From the NCBI GenBank assembly GCA_905221605.1, contig CAJNDS010002246.1:190001-254000 (forward strand): DNA of 64,000 bases. The letters are read 5' to 3'. A program made the translations under genes and the position numbers. This document shows, piece after piece, positions 38,901 to 47,761 of the stretch. The stretch's first letter is position 1, and each line of letters begins with the position of its first letter. Below the pieces are notes generated by a model. The model searched no databases and was not told where the DNA came from. It saw nothing but the letters and a program-made list of their open reading frames with translations. Source of the DNA: Symbiodinium natans. Lineage: Eukaryota; Sar; Dinophyceae; Suessiales; Symbiodiniaceae.

Positions 38901-41900
38901 CCAAGACGGACCTTCAAGCCAAAGATGTTTGGGTTTTGGGTTTGGGCTTGGGCTTTCCCTAAACCCTAAACCCTAGACCCTGAACCCTAAACCCTAAATC
39001 CAGGTGCCCCCCTCAAAGGTTGGCTCTACCTTGTAGCTGGACGCCCTATGTCGAGAAACCCGGACAAAGACCTGAACCCTGGGTTTAGGGTTTATAGGGT
39101 TGAGAGTTGAGGGTTTAGGGTTGAGGGCTTACGGTTTGGGGTTTATGGTGTGGGTTAAACCCTAAACCCTAAACCCTAAACCCTAAACCCTAAACCCTAA
39201 ACCCCTTTATTTAGGGGTTTACCGCCCAAAGAACTCCACCTGCAACCTCACCAGCGACGTCCGCCGACTCGGCCAGCGAGGCCGGGTCGATGACGACCAC
39301 TTCCTAAGGAGGTGTGTATATATATGTATATATATATATAGATGAATATGTATGTACATATACATATATATATACATATCCACACACGCACACATATAAA
39401 CATATATATATATGTACATACATACATACTTATAAATATGCACATGTACACCCCCGAACAGTGAAAGCCATTCCTCTTTGTAGGGACAAACGCCTTTCGG
39501 TTACCTCGGCTAAGCGTCGGGATCTTTGGGGACTTAGGGCATCAGGCTAAGGGGTACTTAGGCGCATCCCCTAGAGGGTACGTACGTATGGGGGAACCTT
39601 GGGCACGAAATGAGCCCAAAAAGGGTTTCTGGTCCACATACCTTAATAGGGGTCGTGGAAGGGTAATCGACCCCAATTCTAAGGTTCAAGTTTTAGTCTC
39701 AAACAGAGTGAAGCCTAAACATATACCTTAAGAGAGTGAATGTGGGGGTACTTGGCCCCACTTCTAAGGTTCATTTAGTCCCTAAGGAAGGTGGACCCTA
39801 AAGCCTAAACCCCCCCAAATCCCTAAACCCTAAACCCTAAACCCTAAACCCGCAAGTGACGAGGCGCTTCCCCGGAGAGGTTGGTGACGCACAGCATGCG
39901 GACGACATCCAGATCGCAGGGTTTAGGGTTTAGGGTTTAGGGTTTAGGGTTTGGGGTTTGGAGTTTAGGGTTTAGGGATAGCATATGGGGCGTTGAGGTG
40001 GTTGAGGGCTCAAACCCAAGAGGTCCTTCAAGTTGCCCTACATGCACTCCTCACACACTAGGGTTTAGGGTTTAGGGTTTAGGGTTCAGGGTTTAGGGTT
40101 TAGGGTTTAGGGTTAAGGGTTAAGGGTTGAGGGGTTTAGGGTCTATGTGGGGTTTAATGGGATTGGGGCTGAGGACTTGGGTTACGTTGTTGTTGGCTTC
40201 ACTTCTTGGGTATATACAGGGCTACTTTCGCTTGACAGCCTGAGGCCAAGTGGACTTCCCATGCCCAACGCAAGCTCTTGCAACAAAAACAGTACGAAAT
40301 ATGCTGAGAGTATAGAGCTTCAGGGAGTTCAGGGTGTAGGGTTGAGGGCCCAAGGGTTCAAGACGCCTATATTTGTTGAGGCGGACTTTTTGGTTCAACT
40401 CACTCAGATCCTGATTCTCATGCCTCATGTGCGACAATGCAAGCATGTGACCTGCCCCAGAGTTCTCGTTGTTTACCTTTGGATTGTACTTGTAATGAGA
40501 AATTATCAAAAGCCGTGGGGTTAATAAAGATAAGGGACCTCTAATATAGTCCGCAAATAGTAGGAATCCCTCAAAATACGGACCCCAATGAGGTACCCTT
40601 AATTTCGGAAACTACATCACGGTCACTGAGATACCAGACCAGGAGAAGAGTCAGCACCGCACCCACCACGAAAATTGAGGGTATACGCAGATATGCTATT
40701 CTGTTGCAAGGTCCCCCTAAGCATCTGATATCGTCCCTAACCCCTTAACCCCCAGAGCCTTCCATTCCCTTTGAACACGACATGTTGGCAAGTCCCCCTA
40801 AACCCAACCCTAAACCCTAAACCCTAAACCCTAAACCCTAAACCCTAAACCCTAAACCTTTATGCCTTATAAACCCTAAACCCTAAACCCTAAACCCAAA
40901 CCCAAAACCCCAAACCCTACACCCTTAACCCCGAAGGCCAATCTCCGGGTGCACGGCTGTAGTGCAGCGGAGCCCAGCCAGTCTCGTCGCGGCCAGTGGC
41001 GGGCGCGCCCTGTCCGGGTTCAAAGGACCATGGGTTTAGGGTTATAGGGTTATAGGGTTATGGGGTTATGGGGTTATGGGGTTATAGGGTTGTAGGGTTA
41101 TGGGGTTATAGGGTTATAGGGTTATGGGGTTATGGGGTTATAGGGTTATAGGGTTATAGGGTTATAGGGTTATAGGGTTGTAGGGTTGTAGGGTTGTAGG
41201 GTTGTAGGGTTGTAGGGTTGTAGGGTTGTAGGGTTAGGTTTAGGGTTTAGGGTTTAGGGTTTAGGGTTTAGGGTTTAGGGTTTAGGGTTTAGGGTTTAGG
41301 GTTTAGGGTTTAGGGTTTAGGGTTTAGGGTTTAGGGTTTAGGGTTTAGGGTTTAGGGTTTAGGTCTAGGCAGTGCACCATGGGATGCAACTGATTCAACC
41401 CCAAACCCTGAAACCCTGCAAGTGGCAGCCCTAAACGCCTCAAATCAACCCCCAACCTAAACCCTAAACCCTAGACCCTCAACCCTAAAACTTGAGATGT
41501 TACCCCATATACTAACGGGGACGATAGCACCCCCTATTACAATGCCTAAAGAACTGTTAGTATAAGGGTCATGAAAACCTTGCAGACCCCTAAGCCCGAA
41601 CTCCCGAACACCCAAATCATGAAACCCCAAACCCCCCCCCCCCCCCCCCAAGCCCTAAACCCAAACACCCAAAGCATGAAACCCCAAAACCTCCCCCAAG
41701 ACCCTAAACCCTAAACCCTCAGCCCAAAGCCCTAAACCCTAACTAAATCCATTGGTCGCCTGCTCCAAGCTCCGTCTGGCAGCGACCGCATCTCCCCGGC
41801 GGCACGCCTGGCGTCAGAGTCGAAGGGTAGTTACATGGTCCCTTAACATGGGGGTTTAGGGTTTAGGGTTTAGGGTTTAGGGTTTAGGGTTTAGGGTTTT

Positions 41901-42136
41901 GGGTTTAAAGTTTTGGGGTGCCACCTAACTGCCCCACGACATTATGCCAACAGCCCTAAACCCAAACAGACAACAGATGAATCCTTAAACCCTAAACCCT
42001 AAACCCTAAACCCTAAACCCTAAATAACCCTAAACCCTAAACCCTAAACCCAAACAAACAACAAATGAATCCTTAGGCCTTAAGGCAGGGAGGCCTCATG
42101 CAGCTGCCGAAGCTGAAGCGTCTGCTGCGGAGTCTC
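35914..42136 (-). CDS. Ankyrin-repeat gene block C (6 exons joined, partial)
   Basis: Exons 42095-42136, 41760-41807, 40944-41009 and 39850-39915 join to ETPQQTLQLRQLHE, ACRRGDAVAARRSLEQ, GAPATGRDETGWAPLHYSRA, PG, DLDVVRMLCVTNLSGEAPRH. Further down, 37074-37136 and 35914-35957 join to SDYSEATCLHACMR, ATLDGNHLAVLEIL. LHEACRRGD and GWAPLHYSRAPGDLDVVRML are good ankyrin cores. Donors are GC (three), GA (one) and a GT taken from GTTTAGGG at 39850. The acceptor before 39915 is not AG in the best join. Two weaker exons (39233-39304, 37522-37596) lie between the two subgroups. No start or stop found. Confidence 0.6.
35958..37073. other. Ankyrin intron with a possible plus-strand coding piece
   Basis: A G run 35972-35994 leads into TTTAGGG. 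Most of 36010-36960 is unusually free of telomeric words. CCCTAAA-like repeats 36965-37060. The plus-strand ORF 36519-36740 is listed apart; a plus ORF at 36089-36289 and a minus ORF at 36270-36479 have no domain. Confidence 0.4.
36519..36740 (+). CDS. Possible plus-strand coding sequence, unrecognised
   Basis: The second half reads like a real protein: RELTFVALDKTKLTEDSGVL, HHGFVVAWPAEDLSPWNEPI, YYVQLFRRSTSRSWSAGV, then TAA. It has balanced composition and no repeat words. It would be opposite to every other gene here and lies inside an ankyrin intron. No family recognised; it could be chance or an inserted fragment. Confidence 0.3.
   Translation: MCRALGLRFCISIHGRELTFVALDKTKLTEDSGVLHHGFVVAWPAEDLSPWNEPIYYVQLFRRSTSRSWSAGV
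37074..37136 (-). CDS. Ankyrin exon (block C)
   Basis: LVHLPLVSDYSEATCLHACM then R. The acceptor is TCTTCAG|CTG and the donor ATGAGG|GCC. AGGGC/AAGGC matches across the intron to 35957. Confidence 0.55.
37522..37596 (-). CDS. Ankyrin-like exon (degenerate)
   Basis: VDEVRLVAADGVVWEPTAPV then HGPPP. The acceptor is CCGTGCAG|TA and the donor GCCAG|GCCG. TTTAGGG arrays lie on both sides. Confidence 0.4.
37597..39232. repeat. Stretch with arrays and weak exon scraps
   Basis: TTTAGGG 37621-37690; an F3 element 37868-37955; a TATCCCA-type relic 38110-38230; a CT run 38281-38293. Minus-strand scraps LVATKLDVSPFTVPGAGG (about 38447-38505) and ALPHEATRRRSEV (about 38645-38685) are ankyrin-like but unjoined. 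Arrays at 38337-38410, 38540-38610 and 39159-39204. Confidence 0.4.
39233..39304 (-). CDS. Possible exon, unrecognised
   Basis: EVVVIDPASLAESADVAGEV then AGGV on the minus strand, an even, protein-like composition. CCCTAAA lies to its left and a TA microsatellite to its right. Confidence 0.35.
39313..39430. repeat. TA/CA microsatellite
   Basis: TATATA, ACATACAT and CACACA runs. The tyrosine/isoleucine-rich ORFs at 39219-39550 are translations of this tract. Confidence 0.7.
39850..39915 (-). CDS. Ankyrin exon (block C)
   Basis: DLDVVRMLCVTNLSGEAPRH then LR, an ankyrin second helix and turn. The donor CTTGCGG|GTTTAGGG is made by the first telomeric unit. The upstream junction is CCCTGC|GAT, with no AG. 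Confidence 0.6.
39916..40943. repeat. Intron with arrays; plus-strand ORF judged spurious
   Basis: TTTAGGG at 39918-39960 and 40062-40140; F6-type GGTACCCTTAATTTCGGAAA at 40560-40620; CCCTAAA at 40800-40910. The 125-codon plus ORF at 40147-40524 starts within an array remnant and has no domain. Confidence 0.4.
40944..41009 (-). CDS. Ankyrin exon (block C)
   Basis: GAPATGRDETGWAPLHYSRA then PG. The acceptor is CGGACAG|GGC and the donor CCCGGA|GATTGG (GA). Confidence 0.65.
41037..41364. repeat. Octamer TTATAGGG / TTGTAGGG array joined to a long TTTAGGG array
   Basis: About 23 units of TTATAGGG, TTATGGGG and TTGTAGGG (41037-41233), segregated into runs of one variant, pass abruptly into about 18 perfect TTTAGGG units. 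The longest telomere-like block in the window; in gene sense it is the 3' end of the intron before 40944-41009. Confidence 0.9.
41760..41807 (-). CDS. Ankyrin exon (block C)
   Basis: Sixteen codons, ACRRGDAVAARRSLEQ. The acceptor is ACGCCAG|GCG and the donor GAGCAG|GCGACC. Confidence 0.65.
42095..42136 (-). CDS. Ankyrin exon (block C, first resolved)
   Basis: Fourteen codons, ETPQQTLQLRQLHE. The acceptor is GCCTCAG|GAG and the donor CATGAG|GCC. Joined to 41807 it makes LRQLHEACRRGDAVAARRSL. Confidence 0.6.
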
Positions 42137-43354
42137 CTGAGGCTCGAGGTTTAGGGTTTAGGGTTAGGGTTTAGGGTGTAGGGTTTAGGGTTTAGGGTTT
42201 AGGGCTTAGGGTTTAGGGGTTTGGGGGTTTGGGGGTTAGGGTTTAGGGTGGGGTTTGGGTCAGTGCTCGGGAGCTCGCCGTGTCCTCCCAAGTCTAAAGC
42301 CCAACCTGTGGTTGAACTGGGTTCTTCGGAGGGGGTGAGGAGTGAAACCCTAAACCCTGCATCCTGAACCTAAACCCGAAACCCTGAACCCTAAACCCTG
42401 AACCCTAAACCCTAAACCCTGCATCCTGAACCGTAAACCCGAAACCCTGAACCCTAAACCCTGAACCCTAAAGAACCACAGGGAGAACCTCAGGGCTGTC
42501 CATACGATGCAAGCCAAGCACTTTCTTCCCTAAACCCTAAACCCTAAACCCACAAAAAAGTACAACCAGCCTACCGCCGGCAAAGAGGGGAAACTTGGTC
42601 TCTGGCAGCCTCGGGTGGCTTCCCCGACGCCTGCAGGACCTGGAAGGTGTAGGGTTCAGGGTTTAGGGTTTAGGGCTTCGGGTTTATAGCGTTTAGGGCT
42701 TCGGGCTTAGGTTTAGGGTTTGGGGTTTAGGGTTTCGGGTGTAGGGATTAGGGCTTCGGGCTCAGGCAACCTAGACCCTAAAACCTCACCCCACACTCCA
42801 CACCTCTGCAAACCCTGATAGGAGCCGTATTGAAACCTTATGCAGGTTTGCATACACGCGTTGAACCTGCCACGCAAAACCCATTGTGAGGTAGGATCTT
42901 TATTGCTGGTGTCCAAAAAATGACACACCAATAAGGAACCCTATATGCCCTTCCCAAAAGCACCCAATAAAGACCCAGAAGCCCAAACCCTAAACCCCAA
43001 TCCAAAAACCTAAACCCTGAACCGTGAACCCTAAACCCTAAACCCCAAACCCCAAACCCTGAACCCCAAACCCTAAACCCCAAACCCCAAACCCTAAACC
43101 CTGAACCCTGAACCCCTAGCCAAAGGACCCTCCATTCGAACCCCCCATGTCGCGCCTGCAGCTTCTCGCTGATGCTGACGGCACAGGTCGAACCCATGCC
43201 TCTCAGAACAGGGGTTTAAAAAAAAGAAAAAAAACATGATTTAGGGTTTCGGGTGTGGGGTTTAGGGTTTGGGGTTTAGGGTTTGGGGTTTAGGGTTTCG
43301 GGTTTAGGGTTTGGTGCTTCGGGTTTCGGGTTTGGGGTTCGGGGTTTAGCTCAT

Positions 43355-43535
43355 GATGCTGGGCGTGAGGCCGGCTTGCCGAGCACAGGCTTGCCAGCTC
43401 ATGCTTACGGGGCCGGTACTCGGAAAAGCGCAGCCGGTGATGCTCATGATGCTGGGCCTGAGGCTGGTTGCCAGCTGATGCTCGTGATGCTGGACCTGAT
43501 GCTCATGATGCGGGGCCTGAAGTTGGCTTGTGGGG
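43355..43535. repeat. GATGCTCATGATGCTGGGCCTG minisatellite
   Basis: Imperfect units around GATGCTSATGATGCTGGGCCTGAGG and TTGCCAGCTSATGCT recur about six times. ORFs on both strands here are repeat translations. Confidence 0.55.
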
Positions 43536-43966
43536 TTTAGGGTTTGGGGTTTCGGGCTTAGGGTATAGCATCGTGACCTTCTGGGGGTGCTGTGGTTAAG
43601 GGAGTGGGGCCGGCAACAAAAAACGAAAACAACCAGCGGCTTTTGAGGCCCTGCCAAGAAATCCGGCTTTGGCTTCCGAGTCCTGGATTGTGAGTGGGAC
43701 CCTCTGCCTGGGGAGGGCTAGGGCTTTAGGGTTCAGGGTTTAGGGCTTAAGGTGAAGGACATTGGGACATCATTTAGGGTTTGAGTTTCGGCCCGCAGGG
43801 TGTTCAGATTCGAAACAGCGACAGGTTCTGTTCAATCCTTGCATGCCTTATGCTTGATAGCTTTGGGGCGGTCGGTTCAGGGTTTAGGGTTTAGGGCTTA
43901 GGGCTTAGGGCTTAGGGTTTAGGGTTTAGGGTTTAGGGCTTAGGGCTTAGGGCTTAGGGTTTAGGC

Positions 43967-44044
43967 ACGAAGCTGCCCATGGTTCCCCAAGCCATCCGAG
44001 AAGGCGCAACAGTGCAACATCGACAGAGAGCCCGACGATGGCTC
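43967..44044 (-). CDS. Ankyrin-like exon
   Basis: GAIVGLSVDVALLRLLGWLG then EPWA. The acceptor TTTCAAAG|GA is the same as before the exon at 11825. Unlike the others it has TTTAGGG left and CCCTAAA right on the plus strand. Confidence 0.4.
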
Positions 44045-44493
44045 CTTTGAAACAAAAGCCACACCCTAAACCCAAAACCCCAAACCCCAAACCCTAAACC
44101 CTAAACCCTAAACCCCACACCCCCACAAGACGAACGCAAAGGCAAAGTTGAGGCTTTAGCACTCAACCCTACTACAATCACAAACCCCAACACATCATAA
44201 ACCTGGCCCGTGAAGCTACTAAATGCCTAAACCATGTCCCCAAAGCCTGAAAAAGCCCCCTAAACGCCCAAAAGCCTTCAAGCCCCTAAACCGCCAAAAG
44301 CCTGAAAAGTCAGAGTGAGGGCCACCCTCAACCCTTACCCCTAAACCGACCTAAACCCTAAACCCTAAACCCCAAACCCTAAACCCTAAACCCTAAACCC
44401 TAAACCCTAAACCCTAAACCCTAAACCCTAAACCCTTAAACCCTCAACCCTTACCCTCATGCCCCTCCTTCCCAGCGCAGGCCTTAGGCTTAC

Positions 44494-44532
44494 TTGAAGG
44501 CCATCTCTGGCAAGGACGGCTGCTATATCAAG
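44494..44532 (-). CDS. Ankyrin-like exon with GT donor
   Basis: Thirteen codons, LDIAAVLARDGLQ. The acceptor is CGAAG|CTT and the donor CTTCAA|GTAAGC, a standard GT site. CCCTAAA left, TTTAGGG right. Confidence 0.45.
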
Positions 44533-45160
44533 CTTCGTTTAGGGTTTAGGGATAGGGGTTTAGGGTTTAGGGTTTAGGGTTTAGGGTTTAGGGTTTAGGG
44601 TTTAGGGTTTAGGGTTTAGGGTTTAGGGTTTAGGGTTTAGGGTTTAGGGTTTGCCCACCTGGGCCTGAGTCCAGGGCCGTATTTAGCCTAGACTCTCTAG
44701 GGTACCCTTTTTGGTTCCAAGGGGAATATAAGGGAATCTAAGCCCAAAAAAGGGGGAATAAGGTCCTAGGTAAGGAAGGCTCAAAGTTTGGGTCATAGGA
44801 GTGGGGGTTCTGGGTGCCTCGGCTGTTGGGGGCAGTTGCCCGTGAATTGTAAGAAGCGCTGCTAAGTTTGAGCTTACATACTCCAAATCTTACACCCCAA
44901 GCCCTAAACCCTAAACCCCAAATCCTCACTCTAAACTCGAAACTCTAGACCCTAAACTGTGTAAACCAACCCTAAATGACAGGGATGTTAGTTCCTCTTC
45001 AGGCAACTTCGTGAGCCATGCTCCACGGGGGAAGGCAGCAGTTCCTAAGCGCCAGTTCCTGCAAATTTAGGGTTTAGGGTTTGGGGTTTGGGGTTTAGGG
45101 TCTAGTGGAACCTAAACCCTGAACTCCAATTCCTAAATACAAAAGCGCTTAACGTTAAGC

Positions 45161-45262
45161 TTGGGATGTTCCCCCTTATACTAACAGCCGCTAAAAGGGA
45201 CTATAATGGGGAAAGTAAGATCATCCGAATAAGGACTTTTTGTGTAAGGGGGAACATCCCAA
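45161..45262. mobile_element. Inverted-repeat element F5, TTGGGATGTTCCCC family
   Basis: TTGGGATGTTCCCCCTTATA at the left and TAAGGGGGAACATCCCAA at the right (imperfectly spaced) form the termini; ACTAACAG lies inside. Other copies: 41494-41573 (short), 51103-51225, 59217-59375. Non-coding. Confidence 0.7.
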
Positions 45263-47689
45263 AAGCCGAAAAAGCCAAACCCTAAACCCTAAACCCTAAA
45301 CCCTCAACCCTAAACCCTAACCCCTAAACCCTAAACCCTGAACTCTATCTGTTCTCAACATACCCCGAGCTTGAAGACCCCGGACACGCCTAGCCTGGAA
45401 AGCCGGACGCATGCCAGGATCCCAGTTTAGGACTAAGGTTGGCCTTCACATCAAAAAAACAACTTCTGCAACACAGCGTGTATATATATATATAGGGTAT
45501 ACATACAATTTTGTGTGTATATATACAGGGTATACATATTATGTGTGTATATATATATACACATATAATATGATGTGATATGTTTGTGCACTGTCTCGCC
45601 CACCCCCCCCCCCCCCCCCCCCCCGTGCATCCGCCCTCACTTCCACCCCCCCCCCCCCCCCCCCCCCTAAGCCCTAAACCCTAAAACCAAAACCTTCAAC
45701 CTCAAAACCCCAAACCCAAAGGCCTAAACCCTAAAGCTAAACCCTAAACCCTAAACCCTAAACCCTAAACCCTAAACCCTAAACCCTAAACCCTAAACCC
45801 TAAACCCTAAACCCTAAACCCTAAACCCTAAACCCTAAACCTTATAAACCCTAAACCCTAAACCCTAAACCAACCCTAAAGCCCCGAGATCCCGAGCCCA
45901 ACGGACAACCGGACGGACGGACAAACACACAAACAGGCATTCATACATACTCAGGGTCCATGTACCAAAGCTACTATATAGGAACCCCTCTAAGGCCTAA
46001 GTATCTGCTATATAGGTACATGGACCCTTTGGACGATACGTGGAAAAGAATCATCGGCTGGGTGGTCTAAGTACACCCCAAGCCCTCCGAAGGCTGAGAT
46101 CTAGGACTTTCCCAAACCCGAAGCCCCAGCCCTAAACTAGAACCCAGACAAAAAGGCAAATGGAGAAATGTAGTGGCACGTCAATTTTAACGGACATTTT
46201 GGGTAGTTCGTACCGTTATCATGTAAGGATTCTTGGCAAGGCTTGAGGAAAAATACTAACCCCTAAACCCGAAACCCTAAACCCTAACCTCTAACCCCTA
46301 AACCCCAACCCTAAACCCTAAACCCTAGACCCCAACCCTAAACCCTGAACCCCAAACCCTATACAAAGCCTAAAGCTGTTCTGCTTCCAGACCCCTCGGC
46401 CCTCCGCGGCTTCTTTTCCGAAGCTTAGCCTTGAAATGTACCTGTACAGCAGATTCTTGGGTGTAAGGGTAGTTACATGGCCCCTTAATATGGGCGCTGA
46501 AAAGGGGACCCCTTCGATACCCCCTCTTTGGCCCTATGCAAATTACGGGCCCATACATGAAAATCCCTTCAAGGCATTGAGGGCCCATGAAGGTACCCTT
46601 TAAATGGCCCCTTCCCCTTGAATGGCCCTAAGCACGGTTCCTATGTAGTAGCTTTAGGTCACAAGAAAATACCATTGGACACTCAGGGTAGGGGGTTTCT
46701 CCGCTTTGGGGTGCCCATCGAACTAGGTGCGCGGCGCACATCTCGCCGTGCGTTTTCGTGCAGAGATTGAAAATTAAGATGGCTGGAATTTGCTAAAAAT
46801 GGTGCTATTTACAAGGCACTCGGCGTCCTGAGAGGTGGGAGCGGGTTATGAACGGCACTCTAAGGGGGAAACACGTATTTTAGTGTTTTCGCCTAGGGAA
46901 TTCACTCCTTTTCAAGAGTTCTGAAATGCCTAAAACTACTTTCCGTTTCCCAGGATTTTAGGGCTTTCAGGGGTTTAGAGTTTAGGGGCTTAGGGATGTT
47001 TGAAGGTGTAGGGCTTTAGAGGAAAGGTTGCTTGAGGATTCTGGGGCAGTAGGATTTCCGGAATCAGGTTTTGGGAAAACCTCAACCCTGAACCTCAAAC
47101 CCAAAGACCTCAACCCTAAGCCCCACATCCTCAATCCTCAATCCTAGCCCTAAACCCTGGGACAAAGCAGAGCCGTAAGTACCCTTAAACCCCCTAAGCC
47201 CTATACACCCTAAACCCTAAACCCTAACCCCCCCAAGCCCATAGGGCGGATTGCGCTATCGGTCTGGAGACTCAGAGGCCTAAACGGGGGTTCCTGGCGG
47301 GCTGGAAGTCGCCTAAACCCCGAAGCCCGCTAAACTCCAAACCCCAAACCCTGCAAGCTGGAGCACCAAAAGACTGAGGACATGCTGGCAAGTTGCAATA
47401 GGGGGGGCGGAATTATCCCCCCCCCCCACCCCCCCCCACCCACCCCACCCAAGAAATCGAAGGAAACCACGCGGCGAGATACGCGCCGCGCTCCAACTAC
47501 TCAGGGAGTTTGTTCCGCCAACCTTGATAGCCCAGCGACCATATTCTAATAATAAGGGCACCCTTTTTTATGGGGCTGGTTGCATTGTAAGGGGACCTAA
47601 AGCCAAGAAAAGGGCCAAGGCCCTAAACCCTAAACCCTAAAACCTAAACCCTAGACCCAAAACCCTAAACGGGGCTACCAAGCAATGAT

Positions 47690-47761
47690 TCAGTGGGGCT
47701 CAAAGTTCGACCATCCAGAGTCATCTCGCCAACGCGACATGTCCGACCACCATCCGTCCTC
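47690..47761 (-). CDS. Unknown gene, exon 8 with stop
   Basis: EDGWWSDMSRWRDDSGWSNF then EPH and TGA. The acceptor is GCGCCCAG|GAG. The tryptophan spacing matches that in exon 7. A possible micro-exon (SGATARKVSVKQ, 47826-47857) lies upstream but was not needed. Confidence 0.6.
   Translation of the reverse strand, partial: EDGWWSDMSRWRDDSGWSNFEPH

Larger units (their letters stand above)
42137..47689. repeat. Stretch with weak exons, arrays, minisatellite and elements
   Basis: Weak minus-strand exon-like pockets: 42574-42640 (VLQASGKPPEAARDQVSPL), 43967-44044, 44494-44532, about 45000-45060 (GTAAFPRGAWLTKLPEE) and 45375-45425. Arrays: 44538-44652, 45735-45842. Others: a GATGCTCATGATG minisatellite, an F5 element, a TA microsatellite, C runs (45602-45667) and an F3 copy (45950-46035). 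From 46100 to 47600 there is only scattered element relic and no exon I can support. Confidence 0.45.

Noticed and set aside
39219-39550. Tyrosine/isoleucine-rich ORFs on both strands
   Set aside because: Read through a TA/CA microsatellite; the same holds at 22997-23262.
40147-40524. 125-codon plus-strand ORF
   Set aside because: Starts in a degenerate telomeric array, has no domain, and its composition changes along its length.
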